From contig DKKT01000033.1 of NCBI GenBank assembly GCA_002455425.1, positions 23,855 to 71,973 of the forward strand: DNA of 48,119 bases, read 5' to 3'. Position numbers and translations under genes: made by a program. Source of the stretch: Chthonomonas sp. UBA6659 (GTDB taxonomy: Bacteria; Armatimonadota; Fimbriimonadia; Fimbriimonadales; Fimbriimonadaceae). A model generated the notes under the pieces. That model was not told the DNA's origin. It ran no database searches and saw only the letters and a program-made list of their open reading frames with translations. Shown here in pieces: positions 1 through 8,014 of the stretch; positions within the stretch are counted from its first letter, which is position 1; each line of letters starts with the position of its first letter.

Positions 1-933
1 CACACCGGTGCCCACAAGATCAACAACGCGCTGGGCCAGTGTCTGCTGGCGCGCAGGATGGGCAAGTCCAGAATCATCGCCGAAACCGGCGCGGGCCAGC
101 ACGGTGTCGCCACAGCCACCGTGTGCGCCCTCTTCGGCCTCGCATGCGAGGTTTACATGGGCGAAGAGGACTGCGCACGCCAGCAGCTCAACGTCTTCCG
201 GATGAAGTTGCTCGGGGCCAAGGTGATTCCGGTTTCCAGCGGTACGAAGACCCTCAAGGACGCACTGAACGAGGCGATGCGCGATTGGGTGACCCACGTT
301 CGAACCACCCACTACGTCATCGGCACCGCCGCGGGCCCCCACCCCTACCCGACGATGGTCCGGGCATTTCAATCGGTGATCGGAGAAGAGGCTCGGGCCC
401 AATATCTCGAGCGGCACGGCGTGCTCCCCGATGTCGGGATCGCGTGCGTCGGCGGAGGCTCGAACGCGATCGGTTTCTTCCACGGGTTCCTGAACGACCC
501 CGGTGTGCGGCTCCTCGGGATCGAAGCGGGGGGGCACGGGTTGGAGTCCGGATCGCACGCCGCGCCGTTGAGCGCCGGCAGTCCCGGAGTGCTGCACGGC
601 TCCTACAGCTACCTGATGCAGGATGCGTACGGTCAGATCCTGCCGACGCACTCAGTCAGCGCCGGGCTCGACTATCCGGGCGTCGGGGCGGAGCACTCTT
701 ACCTCAAGGACACCGGGCGGGTCGAGTACGACGCCGTCACGGATGAGGAAGCGCTGACCGCGTTTCGTCGGGTCGCTGAGTTGGAGGGCCTTATCCCGGC
801 GTTCGAGTCCGCGCACGCGTTCGCGCCCCTTTTCCAGCAGGGCCGATTTGCCTCTGGCACGCGGGTGCTGGTCAACCTGAGCGGAAGAGGCGACAAGGAT
901 ATGGAGTCTGCCGTTCGACTCTTGAAGCTCTAA
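1..933 (+). CDS. trpB: Tryptophan synthase beta chain, 5'-truncated by the window edge
   Basis: This encodes the PLP-dependent beta subunit that joins indole to L-serine in the last step of tryptophan synthesis. The reading frame is open from base 1, so the first roughly 85 residues lie outside the window and no start is visible. The first visible residues are HTGAHKINN; the lysine at bases 16-18 is the expected PLP Schiff-base lysine. Further family motifs follow: AETGAGQHGVA, the phosphate-binding CVGGGSNAIG and, near the end, NLSGRGDKD. The C-terminus is complete. The stop TAA overlaps the stop of the convergent glycosyltransferase gene in a shared CTAA. The identification is secure; trpA and other trp genes are not in the window. 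Confidence 0.97.
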   Translation, partial: HTGAHKINNALGQCLLARRMGKSRIIAETGAGQHGVATATVCALFGLACEVYMGEEDCARQQLNVFRMKLLGAKVIPVSSGTKTLKDALNEAMRDWVTHVRTTHYVIGTAAGPHPYPTMVRAFQSVIGEEARAQYLERHGVLPDVGIACVGGGSNAIGFFHGFLNDPGVRLLGIEAGGHGLESGSHAAPLSAGSPGVLHGSYSYLMQDAYGQILPTHSVSAGLDYPGVGAEHSYLKDTGRVEYDAVTDEEALTAFRRVAELEGLIPAFESAHAFAPLFQQGRFASGTRVLVNLSGRGDKDMESAVRLLKL

Positions 934-2981
934 GCGGCGGCCTGGAGTGATTCCTCGATCGCACCGAGATTGTGTCGTGCGCCGGCGTGGCCCGGCAAGA
1001 GCCGCAGAACCTGCTCGTACGCCGTCTTCGCGCCGCTCGCGATCCCCAGTTGGGCCATGCAGTTCCCGAGTGTGAACCACGCGTCGGCATTCTCGGGTTC
1101 GAGTCGAAGCCCGGATTCGTAGAGATGCGCGGCATCGGCGAACTGCCCGGCACGATAGAGGAGGTCGCCGAGATTCAGATAGGCCGGGACGCAGTTCGGA
1201 TCACGCTTGGTCGCCTCGGCGAAGCAACTCAAAGCCTTCTGAAAGTCGCCATTTGCCTGGAGCGCACGACCCCAATTCACCAAATGGACAGCCTGCAAAT
1301 CCTGTTCCAGTGCCAGTTCGCCAAAGGCGTGGAGTAGGCGGGCTGAATCACCGGTGCGTTCGCAAGCCTCGGCCCAGAGCGCGAAGAGACCCTCGTCGCG
1401 GCGCCCGGCATCCCACTGCCGCTCGAGTCGATCGGCTGCCTCGCGGGCACGGCCGCTACGCAGATCGCACTCGGCAAGCCCCCGATCGGAAGATGCTCCG
1501 CAGGTTGGATGATTGGCCGTGCGGTCGAACAGCGATGCGGCATCATCGAATTGGCCGAGATGGAACAGGCACACGGCTTTGCTGTAGAGCGTGACCGCAG
1601 ACTCGGGATCGACGGCGAGGGCAAGGTCGAACTCGCGAATCGCGTCTTCGAGACGGTTCAGTTTCGCCAGAACCTGACCCCGAAGGATGAGCCGCTTATG
1701 AGTGAAGATGCCGTAATCCCCGGTGAGTTCCTGCGCCCAGCCCATTGCGAGACAGCGATCGGACTCGGTGAGAGCCCCTTCGAGATCCCCCAACAGCATC
1801 GAGGCGCGAACCCGCTCATGCGAGACGAGAATGTCGTCGAGCCCTCGGGTAGCGGCTTCCTCACATGCCAAGAAGGCTTCCCCACAGCGGCCTTGTTCGT
1901 TGAGCGCGTTCGCCAAAAGGTGATAGGCGAGGCTGGCGTACGGAGCGTCGTTGCCGATCCGGTCGCAGGCGCGACGCGCGGCGACCGAAGCCTGTTCCCA
2001 CCGGCCGGCCACGGTCAGAGCGTTGGCGAGATTGAAGTGGTGGAACGGCTCATTGGGCTGCTCCCGCATTTCGCGCTCGAGGAGCCGAATCGTGCGCTCG
2101 ACCTTGTTCTTCTCGCGCATCACCGAGGGCGCATAGCCGAAGTGGACGATCTTCGCCCCTTCGAGGGCCGCCAGAGGCAAGCCGAGCCGGCGAATCGATG
2201 GCGCAATCTGCTCATGGATGCGCAGGACGAAGCGAATGTCGGGATGGCGCCGAAACAGCCGGACGGGGGCGTGGACGTAGGTGTCGCCCGAGCCGTCTTC
2301 GCCGAGACGATTCTCGATCGGGACGAAGTAGCCCCCGAACTGGGGCCGCACAATGGCATCCCTAATGCGGTCGACGCTACGGGAATCGACGACTTCGTCG
2401 GCGTCGATCCACAGGATCCAGTCGCCGCTTGCGAGTTCGATCGACGCGTTCCGAGCCGCGGAAAAGTCGTCACACCACTCGAAGTGCCCGACCACCGCCC
2501 CACACGCCTCCGCGATCGCCACCGTATCGTCCGACGAGCCCGTGTCGACGACGACGATCTCATCGATCCACCCTTGAAGACTCTCAAGGCACCGACGAAG
2601 CATCTTGGCTTCGTTTTTGACGATCAGGCAAGCGGAAACACGCGAGCCGGATACGGTCGGTGCGTCGGGGAGTTCAGCCAAGCGCTGGATCGCGATCGGG
2701 TCTTGTGAGCCTGTCTTCCGAGCCAGTTGCGCGCGTGCGTGGAAGTGCTCGCGCAGGTCGCATTCGAGGCGCGTCCGATCGGGCGAGTTGGAACCCGTCG
2801 TTTCCCGCCACACCTCAAACGCGCGGTCTTCAGCTTGAAAGAGCATCCAGAGGCGCGCCTGGAGCAGTTGGAGTTCAGGATTGCCGCGATCCTGTGCGAG
2901 GGCCTCGCGAAGTGCGGCCTCGCAAGCCTCATAGCACTCCTCGTAAAGCAGGTTCCGAATCACATCGGCCGGTTGAGCCAT
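930..2981 (-). CDS. Glycosyltransferase family 2 fused to TPR repeats
   Basis: A 683-residue cytoplasmic protein. Residues 1-110 are helical and TPR-like. A GT2 (GT-A fold) domain occupies about 116-290, with CLIVKNEAKMLRRCLES, then VVVDTGSSDDT and the metal-binding DAD of WILWIDADE near 193-195. The rest, about 330-680, is a series of TPR-like helical repeats (for example AYLNLGDLLYRAGQFADAAHLY). The arrangement matches the family of SPBc2-type glycosyltransferases with TPR tails that glycosylate proteins or cell-surface glycans; the acceptor cannot be told from sequence. The ATG at 2981 was chosen because it follows the stop of the MerR gene by one base and the protein start fits a TPR helix; open frame upstream lies inside the MerR gene. 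Its stop overlaps that of trpB. Confidence 0.88.
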   Translation of the reverse strand: MAQPADVIRNLLYEECYEACEAALREALAQDRGNPELQLLQARLWMLFQAEDRAFEVWRETTGSNSPDRTRLECDLREHFHARAQLARKTGSQDPIAIQRLAELPDAPTVSGSRVSACLIVKNEAKMLRRCLESLQGWIDEIVVVDTGSSDDTVAIAEACGAVVGHFEWCDDFSAARNASIELASGDWILWIDADEVVDSRSVDRIRDAIVRPQFGGYFVPIENRLGEDGSGDTYVHAPVRLFRRHPDIRFVLRIHEQIAPSIRRLGLPLAALEGAKIVHFGYAPSVMREKNKVERTIRLLEREMREQPNEPFHHFNLANALTVAGRWEQASVAARRACDRIGNDAPYASLAYHLLANALNEQGRCGEAFLACEEAATRGLDDILVSHERVRASMLLGDLEGALTESDRCLAMGWAQELTGDYGIFTHKRLILRGQVLAKLNRLEDAIREFDLALAVDPESAVTLYSKAVCLFHLGQFDDAASLFDRTANHPTCGASSDRGLAECDLRSGRAREAADRLERQWDAGRRDEGLFALWAEACERTGDSARLLHAFGELALEQDLQAVHLVNWGRALQANGDFQKALSCFAEATKRDPNCVPAYLNLGDLLYRAGQFADAAHLYESGLRLEPENADAWFTLGNCMAQLGIASGAKTAYEQVLRLLPGHAGARHNLGAIEESLQAAA

Positions 2982-2982
2982 G

Positions 2983-3258
2983 CTACGCCGCCTGTTCTTC
3001 GACTTGGCGGCTGAGGTAGCGCCGCGCACCCGCGATGCTGAACATCTCGTCGCGAAGCAGCCGCTTGAGGGTGAAGACGGTCTGGATGTCCTCACTGCGA
3101 TACCGGCGCTGGCCACCGTCGGTTCGAACCGGGGTGAGGAAGTCCATGAACTCCCGCTCCCAGTAGCGAAGCGTATGCACCTCGACGCCGGTGATGCGGC
3201 TTGCGACGCCGATGCTCACGGCTTGATGTGCTTTCTTGGGTCGAACCTGACTCGCCAT
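2983..3258 (-). CDS. MerR-family transcriptional regulator, short form
   Basis: A 91-residue protein made almost entirely of a MerR winged helix-turn-helix. Residues 14-80 contain the diagnostic pattern VASRITGVEVHTLRYWEREF followed by GGQRRYRSEDI. There is no room for a C-terminal effector-binding domain, so it probably responds through partner proteins or acts as a simple DNA-binding switch, as the very short MerR-like proteins of several phyla do. It ends one base before the start of the glycosyltransferase/TPR gene, so the two are almost certainly co-transcribed. The start at 3258 gives the canonical N-terminal length. A weak GGAG lies about 14 nt upstream. Confidence 0.88.
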   Translation of the reverse strand: MASQVRPKKAHQAVSIGVASRITGVEVHTLRYWEREFMDFLTPVRTDGGQRRYRSEDIQTVFTLKRLLRDEMFSIAGARRYLSRQVEEQAA

Positions 3259-3336
3259 TCGCTCAGATCATCTCCTGGCCGCCCGTTCGAGCAGCCCCGT
3301 ACTGTTATCGGCGTCCCAGGGCCTTAGGATTAGGGC

Positions 3337-3759
3337 TCAGTAGACCCCGAGCGAACGTCGGAATCGAATGAGGGTCATGTCGGCGTCGATCCGCCATCCG
3401 GAGCGCGTGGCGACGAGGATGTAGTTGAGGTCCTGACGCGAAACACCCTCTCCGTCCACGTATGAGACGACGACATAGACCGCGTCGGGATCGCGGACCG
3501 TCCGCCGGACGCGGGGCTGGAGGCCACGCGACATCATATCGGCCACGCCCTCGGTGAGGGCGATCGGTCCGTACGATTGGAGGTCTTGGAGCAGCGTCGC
3601 CTGGACTTCGCCCCAGGCACGACGCCGTACCGCGTCGTGGTAGCGGCGCACACAACTCTCGGGTCCGATGTTCTGGCTGAAGCCGAACACGCCGAGCGTC
3701 AGGACCGCCAGCCCGAGCGATGCCCCGATCGAAGTGTGGCGACGCACGATCTCGTTCAC
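3337..3759 (-). CDS. Small exported protein of unknown function
   Basis: A 140-residue protein I do not recognise by name. Residues 1-29 form a signal peptide or single membrane anchor: positively charged RRH, then hydrophobic SLGLAVLTLGVFGF. The remaining 110 residues are soluble, with CVRRYHDAVRRRAWGEVQATLLQDL at the front and a beta-rich second half ending in WRIDADMTLIRF. A helix-first, strand-rich layout of this length recalls NTF2-like/DUF4878-type lipoproteins, but the lipobox cysteine is absent, so this is only a suggestion. The start is a GTG without a convincing Shine-Dalgarno. The gene is divergent from the PilZ-like gene, with about 65 bp between the starts. Confidence 0.6.
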   Translation of the reverse strand: MNEIVRRHTSIGASLGLAVLTLGVFGFSQNIGPESCVRRYHDAVRRRAWGEVQATLLQDLQSYGPIALTEGVADMMSRGLQPRVRRTVRDPDAVYVVVSYVDGEGVSRQDLNYILVATRSGWRIDADMTLIRFRRSLGVY

Positions 3760-3824
3760 AGGTGAATTCTGGCATCAAGGTCTTCGCCGATTCCGCCGAT
3801 ATGGGGATGGGAGCTAGACCTACC

Positions 3825-4451
3825 ATGACGCGCTATCAGACAGCCCTTGCCCAATTCAATGCCGGTCGAGTTCGTGTTCAGCGTCTCCGAGACTACAAGC
3901 TGTTTCACGGTTGGGTCGCGACGATCTTCGAGACGGAGATCGTTCTCTCATTACCGGAACTCGGCGACCTCGCCGTCGGCGAAAACGTCGCGATCGAAAT
4001 CGCAGGTCCGAAGGTGCTCGCGATGGGGACCGCCCGGATCAGCTTCGTCGAGGGCGGTGCGGCCGGCAGCGACGGTCGCATCTCCCTTCACCTCGCGAAC
4101 CCATTGAAGTTCATCGACAGCACGAACACGGGCCGCGTGCGCGTACCGCCCCACGTCGTGAGCCTGAAGATCGGCGAAAAGAAAGTGGCCGGGCGCTTGC
4201 TGGACGGTTCCACCGGAGGGATCGGGCTCAGCTCCGAAGCGGCGGTCGACCGCGGGGCGACCGGAACCCTCAGTATCGACTCGGGTCATGGCACGATCGA
4301 TTTGACGGTCGAAGTCCGCTACTGTCGGCCGAACGCCGAGTCGGGTTTCCGCGTTGGGCTCCAGATCATCGAGGGTCAACGCCTCGAAGTCGCCCGATGG
4401 TGCCAGATCGTGGAAAGCGGCTTCTCTGGCACCGATCGTCGGGCGGCCTGA
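3825..4451 (+). CDS. PilZ-like domain protein (paralogue 1)
   Basis: A 208-residue cytoplasmic protein with an N-terminal beta-rich domain (about 10-90) and a C-terminal PilZ-like domain (about 100-200). The PilZ signature is recognisable as an Arg-rich opening (GRVRV), the DGSTGGIGL segment fitting DxSxxG, and the closing strand SGFRVGLQI. PilZ domains bind cyclic di-GMP and control motility, secretion or polysaccharide synthesis. The second Arg of the RxxxR motif is unclear, so binding is inferred. The ATG at 3825 is preferred because it has GGGAG 11 nt upstream and matches the length of the paralogue at 29807-30382, with which it shares HGWV and the C-terminal FRVGL...ARW layout. In-frame ATGs at 3801 and 3807 are possible. 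Confidence 0.72.
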   Translation: MTRYQTALAQFNAGRVRVQRLRDYKLFHGWVATIFETEIVLSLPELGDLAVGENVAIEIAGPKVLAMGTARISFVEGGAAGSDGRISLHLANPLKFIDSTNTGRVRVPPHVVSLKIGEKKVAGRLLDGSTGGIGLSSEAAVDRGATGTLSIDSGHGTIDLTVEVRYCRPNAESGFRVGLQIIEGQRLEVARWCQIVESGFSGTDRRAA

Positions 4452-4482
4452 GACCTAGCGTCCCATACACGTTCCCTATGGG

Positions 4483-4488
4483 TATAGT
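4483..4488 (+). promoter_or_regulatory. -10 element of the tRNA-Arg transcription unit
   Basis: TATAGT lies 10 nt before the first base of the tRNA. Transcription would start about 3-4 nt upstream of the mature 5' end, which RNase P then trims. No good -35 hexamer is visible at 16-18 nt spacing. Confidence 0.5.
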
Positions 4489-4498
4489 CGCATCGTAA

Positions 4499-4574
4499 GC
4501 GGCCGTAGCTCAGTGGATAGAGCGCTTCCCTCCGGAGGAAGAAGTCGGAGGTTCGAATCCTCTCGGCCGCGCCA
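4499..4574 (+). tRNA. tRNA-Arg, anticodon CCG
   Basis: A complete cloverleaf can be folded by eye. The acceptor stem GCGGCCG pairs with CGGCCGC. The D arm is GCTC/GAGC, the anticodon stem CTTCC/GGAAG with loop CTCCGGA, and the T arm GGAGG-TTCGAAT-CCTCT with one G-T pair. The discriminator is G and the terminal CCA is encoded. Anticodon CCG reads the CGG arginine codon. The lipoprotein gene starts 14 nt after the CCA, so the two are likely on one primary transcript. Confidence 0.97.
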
Positions 4575-4587
4575 TCCCGTGGTGCCC

Positions 4588-5175
4588 ATGAAAACACTCT
4601 GTGCCTGGCTGGTCCTCCTGACCTTCGGCATCGCCGGATGTGCGAAGAACGAATCAGAACCGGCCCAACCCGATGCCAGGACTTCCGTGACGGGCGAGAA
4701 CCCTTCGCGGCTCGCGGAACCCACCCAGGACACCGCGAAGACGCCGCCCGGCGAAAGTCGATCGGGGACGCCGGTGACGAAAACGGACCCTCCGAAGCCC
4801 TCGGACGGTGACCGGCCCTCCCCCGCGCCACAGCCGGCGACCTTTACCGGCTTTGAAGGGAAATGGAGCGTCAGGATCACGCCCGAAATGCGCAAGCAGA
4901 TGGAAGCTTCCAAGGTCTCCGGTGTCGAATTGTCCCTGACCTTCACCGCACCCGATCGATTCAAGCTGACCGCCAAGAGCAATGAGAAAGGTGCTCAGAC
5001 GGTCCTCGGCAAGGCCAAGATCGAGGGAAGCAAGGTGCTCCTCACCCCGACCGAAATCGACGGCAAGGCTCCGTCAACGCCTGGCGACGCGCAAACCCTT
5101 GGTCTTCAACTCGACGCCAAGCAGACGACCCTCACCTCAGACGACGGACGCATGATCTTCGAACGGGATCGGTAG
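4588..5175 (+). CDS. Lipoprotein of unknown function
   Basis: A 195-residue protein with a clear lipoprotein signal: MKTLCAWLVLLTFGIAGC, with lipobox GIAGC and acylation expected at Cys18. A low-complexity Pro/Thr/Ser/Glu-rich linker (about 19-85) separates the anchor from a small beta-rich C-terminal domain (about 88-195) beginning FEGKWSVRITPEMRKQM. This resembles the FxGxW-type lipocalin-like or DUF4488-type quantitation domains that are common and uncharacterised. There is no function to assign. The ATG at 4588 is taken because it gives a perfect signal peptide. No Shine-Dalgarno is visible, and the space to the upstream tRNA is only 14 nt. The stop is 2 nt before the start of the isomerase gene, indicating an operon. 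Confidence 0.75.
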   Translation: MKTLCAWLVLLTFGIAGCAKNESEPAQPDARTSVTGENPSRLAEPTQDTAKTPPGESRSGTPVTKTDPPKPSDGDRPSPAPQPATFTGFEGKWSVRITPEMRKQMEASKVSGVELSLTFTAPDRFKLTAKSNEKGAQTVLGKAKIEGSKVLLTPTEIDGKAPSTPGDAQTLGLQLDAKQTTLTSDDGRMIFERDR

Positions 5176-5177
5176 CC

Positions 5178-6350
5178 GTGATCGAGCGACTCGACACGTT
5201 CGCCATCGAGCTGCCGTCATGGGGCTTTGCCGACACCGGAACCCGATTCGGTAAGTACGTCCAGGCGGCGGCCGCGTCGACGATCGACGAGAAGCTCGCC
5301 GACGCAGGCATGGTCCATCGCTTGACCGGGTGCTGCCCCTCGGTTGCCGTCCATGTCCTTTGGGACTTTCCCGCGGGCCGTTCACCGACTCAGATCGCGG
5401 ACGTCGCCGAGCGAGAAGGGGTGCGCATCGGGTCGATCAACCCCAATCTCTTCCAAGACCAGGTTTTCAAGTACGGCTCCGCGTGCAGCCCCGATCCCGA
5501 GGCCCGCGCCGCTGCCGACGAGCACATCGATCGCTCCATGGCGATTGGAAGAGATGTTGGCTCCAGTGCGCTCAGTCTTTGGTTCGCCGACGGCACCAAC
5601 TACCCGGGTCAGGACGACATCCTCCAGCGAAAGCGACGCATGGAAGATGCTCTCGCGCGCTGGCATCAGGCAATGCCCGACTCGATGGAGATGCTCGTCG
5701 AGTACAAGCCGTTCGAACCCGCGTTCTATCACACCGATATCGCCGACTGGGGCATGGCTGCGCACTTCGCCCGGAAGGCCGGCCCCCGGGCGAAGGTCCT
5801 CGTCGACACGGGGCACCACCTGCCAGGCGCGAACATCGAGCACATCGTGTCGTTCCTGCTGTCGGAGCGACTCCTGGGCGGCTTTCACTTCAACGACCGC
5901 AAGTATGCCGACGACGACCTGACCCTGGGCAGCATCGACCCATACGCGGTCTTCCGGATCTTCCTCGCGATCCGGATCGCGGGCGAGCGGCACGGCTTCG
6001 AGACGCGCCACGTCGGTTACACGGTCGATCAATCCCACAACCTCAAGCCGAAAATCGAGGCGATGATCCAAACCGCTACGACCGCCCAAGAGCTCTTCCT
6101 GAAGGCCCAGATGGTCGATCTCGACCACCTCGTCCGCGCTCAGGATGCGATGGCGATCGTCGATGCCGAACGTTGTCTGCGCGATGCGTTCGCCACCGAC
6201 GTGCGACCCGCACTTCGCGAGTGGCGTCGGGCGCGCGGGCTCCCCGAGGATCCGCTGGAGGCCTTTCGCGAGTCGGGCTACGAGGCGCGAGTCGGTGCGG
6301 AACGCCAAGCCCGACGCGGGGGGAACCCCGCTTCGAGCAGCTACGCTTAG
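5178..6350 (+). CDS. rhaI: L-rhamnose isomerase-like TIM-barrel sugar isomerase
   Basis: A 390-residue enzyme of the Pseudomonas stutzeri/Streptomyces-type L-rhamnose isomerase family, a xylose-isomerase-like TIM barrel that interconverts L-rhamnose and L-rhamnulose using two divalent metals. Supporting segments are LVEYKPFEPAFYHTDIADWG (a metal-binding glutamate and the aldose pocket), KVLVDTGHHLPGANIEH (metal Asp/His) and GGFHFNDRKYADDDLTLGS. Length and motif order match the family. It starts with GTG 2 nt after the lipoprotein stop and is translationally coupled to it. No rhamnulokinase or aldolase is nearby, so the true sugar could differ (the family is promiscuous). The final 25 residues are charged and probably disordered. 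Confidence 0.87.
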   Translation: MIERLDTFAIELPSWGFADTGTRFGKYVQAAAASTIDEKLADAGMVHRLTGCCPSVAVHVLWDFPAGRSPTQIADVAEREGVRIGSINPNLFQDQVFKYGSACSPDPEARAAADEHIDRSMAIGRDVGSSALSLWFADGTNYPGQDDILQRKRRMEDALARWHQAMPDSMEMLVEYKPFEPAFYHTDIADWGMAAHFARKAGPRAKVLVDTGHHLPGANIEHIVSFLLSERLLGGFHFNDRKYADDDLTLGSIDPYAVFRIFLAIRIAGERHGFETRHVGYTVDQSHNLKPKIEAMIQTATTAQELFLKAQMVDLDHLVRAQDAMAIVDAERCLRDAFATDVRPALREWRRARGLPEDPLEAFRESGYEARVGAERQARRGGNPASSSYA

Positions 6351-6363
6351 GCTCGCCCCCTGC

Positions 6364-6369
6364 CATAAT
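6364..6369 (+). promoter_or_regulatory. Extended -10 element close to the leuB start
   Basis: CATAAT is preceded by TG one base upstream (6361-6362), giving an extended -10. The 3' end of the hexamer is 9 nt from the leuB ATG, so the mRNA would have a leader of only about 2-3 nt. Confidence 0.45.
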
Positions 6370-6378
6370 TCGGGACCC

Positions 6379-7449
6379 ATGGCCCACAAGATCGCTGTCC
6401 TCGCCGGAGACGGAATCGGCCCCGAAGTCACTGCCGAAGCCGTCCGCGTCCTCAAGGGGGTGCGTGACGACCTCGAGTTCGAGGAAGCACTTGTCGGAGG
6501 CGCGGCCTACGACGCGGTCGGGCGGCCGCTCCCGGATGCTACGCTCGCTCTGTGTCGGGCGTCGGATGCCGTGCTCCTCGGCGCAGTCGGGGGCCCCAAG
6601 TGGGATCATGTCGAGCCCGCGGAGCTTCGACCCGAGGTCGGAGCCCTTCTGCCGCTGCGAGCCGAGCTCAACCTTTATGCGAACGTTCGCCCGGCCAAGA
6701 CGCTGCGCGCTCTCCTCATGGCGAGCCCGCTGAAAGGCGATCGGGGCCTCGTGGACCTCGTGGTGATGCGCGAGCTCACCGGCGGAATCTATTTCGGGCG
6801 GCCGCGGGAGCGGCGGGACCAGGGCAACACCGCGGTCGACACCTGCATTTACAGCCGCCATGAGATCGAGCGGATCGCGGTTCGCGCATTCGAGATCGCC
6901 CGTCAGCGCAGGCACGAGGTGGTCAGCGTCGACAAAGCCAACGTCCTGGAGACGAGCCGCCTTTGGCGCGAGGTCGTCGATGACGTCGCCAAGCAGCATC
7001 AGGACGTCAAATGCAGCCACATGCTCGTCGACAACTGCGCCATGCAGCTCATTCGCGATCCCCAGCAGTTCGACGTGATCCTCACCGAAAACATGTTCGG
7101 AGATATCCTCTCGGACGAGGCCTCGATGATCACGGGCTCCCTGGGACTCCTCCCCTCCGCCTCGCTGAGCGAAGCGAAGAACGGTAGGGTGTTCGGACTC
7201 TACGAGCCGGTCCACGGATCGGCCCCGGACATCGCCGGTCAGGGCCGAGCGAATCCTATCGCCGCGATCTTGAGCGCCGCCATGCTCCTCAAGTACAGCT
7301 TCCAGGACAATGCCGGCGCCCAACGAATCGAAGACGCGGTTGATGCGGCCCTCACCGATGGCGTACGCACGGCCGACATCTTCGAGAAGGGCACGAAGCT
7401 CGTGACCACGTCCGAGATGGGTGAGGCGATCGTCCGCCGCCTCGCCTGA
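6379..7449 (+). CDS. leuB: 3-Isopropylmalate dehydrogenase
   Basis: A 356-residue NAD-dependent decarboxylating dehydrogenase of leucine biosynthesis that oxidises (2R,3S)-3-isopropylmalate. All family blocks are present in order: GDGIGPEV at the N-terminus, GAVGGPKWD, LNLYANVRPAK with the substrate-binding arginine, ELTGGIYFG, the metal-binding DNCAMQL and LTENMFGDILSDEAS, and YEPVHGSAPDIAGQ for NAD. Length is typical. The start ATG at 6379 gives the canonical start MAHKIAVLAGDGIGPE. No Shine-Dalgarno precedes it, and an extended -10 sits 9 nt upstream. The stop TGA overlaps the sigma-factor ATG by one base (TGATG). leuA, leuC and leuD are not in the window. Confidence 0.97.
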   Translation: MAHKIAVLAGDGIGPEVTAEAVRVLKGVRDDLEFEEALVGGAAYDAVGRPLPDATLALCRASDAVLLGAVGGPKWDHVEPAELRPEVGALLPLRAELNLYANVRPAKTLRALLMASPLKGDRGLVDLVVMRELTGGIYFGRPRERRDQGNTAVDTCIYSRHEIERIAVRAFEIARQRRHEVVSVDKANVLETSRLWREVVDDVAKQHQDVKCSHMLVDNCAMQLIRDPQQFDVILTENMFGDILSDEASMITGSLGLLPSASLSEAKNGRVFGLYEPVHGSAPDIAGQGRANPIAAILSAAMLLKYSFQDNAGAQRIEDAVDAALTDGVRTADIFEKGTKLVTTSEMGEAIVRRLA

Positions 7450-7949
7450 TGGACTTCGACCGGCTCGTTGCCGAACACAAGGACGCAATCTACCGACAGA
7501 TGGTGCGCGTCTGTGGAGACCGCGACGATGCCGACGACGCCCTCGTGGAGGCGCTTGGACGGGCGTATCGGTCCCTTGATCGGCTACGCGAACCGGAGGC
7601 CTTCCGCAGTTGGCTCACCCAGATCGGACGTCGCGTCTGCCTTCGAATGCGACGCCGGAATCCCGAAGGGGCGATCAGTCTGGAGGCGATGCTCTCCGCC
7701 GGCCTTCCCGAGCCCCAAACCCCGGGGACCGATGAGGATGCCGAACTGGCGGCCACGAAGCGCTGCATCCTCGCCGCTATCGACGCCCTGTCCGAGCTCG
7801 ATCGCCGAGTGTACTGGCAGCGGGATGTCGAAGGGCGCTCGGCCACCGAGGTGGCCGAGGCTCTCGGCCTGACCGTTCCTGCGGTGAAGGCCCGCCTCCA
7901 TCGGGCGCGTCTGCAGCTCCGCCAACAACTGAACGCCCTGTTCGGCTGA
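7449..7949 (+). CDS. ECF-type RNA polymerase sigma factor
   Basis: A 166-residue sigma-70 family protein with only regions 2 and 4. Region 2 occupies about 5-75 (AIYRQMVRVCGDRDDADDALVEAL, then PEAFRSWLTQIGRRVCLRMRRR), followed by an acidic linker. Region 4 occupies about 105-160 (LSELDRRVYWQRDVEGRSATEVAEALGL, then VPAVKARLHRAR with the helix-turn-helix). This is the layout of extracytoplasmic-function sigma factors. No anti-sigma gene follows, which is unusual; it may be unregulated at the protein level or paired elsewhere. It is translationally coupled to leuB through the TGATG overlap, so its supply may follow leuB expression. Confidence 0.9.
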   Translation: MDFDRLVAEHKDAIYRQMVRVCGDRDDADDALVEALGRAYRSLDRLREPEAFRSWLTQIGRRVCLRMRRRNPEGAISLEAMLSAGLPEPQTPGTDEDAELAATKRCILAAIDALSELDRRVYWQRDVEGRSATEVAEALGLTVPAVKARLHRARLQLRQQLNALFG

Positions 7950-8000
7950 GGGTTCGGATCGGGCCCCTCTCCCTCCAAAGTTCGCGGACGTGAACCGAAG

Positions 8001-8006
8001 TATCCT
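8001..8006 (+). promoter_or_regulatory. -10 element close to the gmd start
   Basis: TATCCT (TANNNT) ends 8 nt before the gmd ATG. No Shine-Dalgarno intervenes, so the mRNA is probably leaderless or nearly so. Confidence 0.45.
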
Positions 8007-8014
8007 TGAGACTT

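Noticed and set aside
3337..3759. Lipoprotein annotation for the small exported protein.
   Set aside because: There is no cysteine at a lipobox position after the hydrophobic segment.
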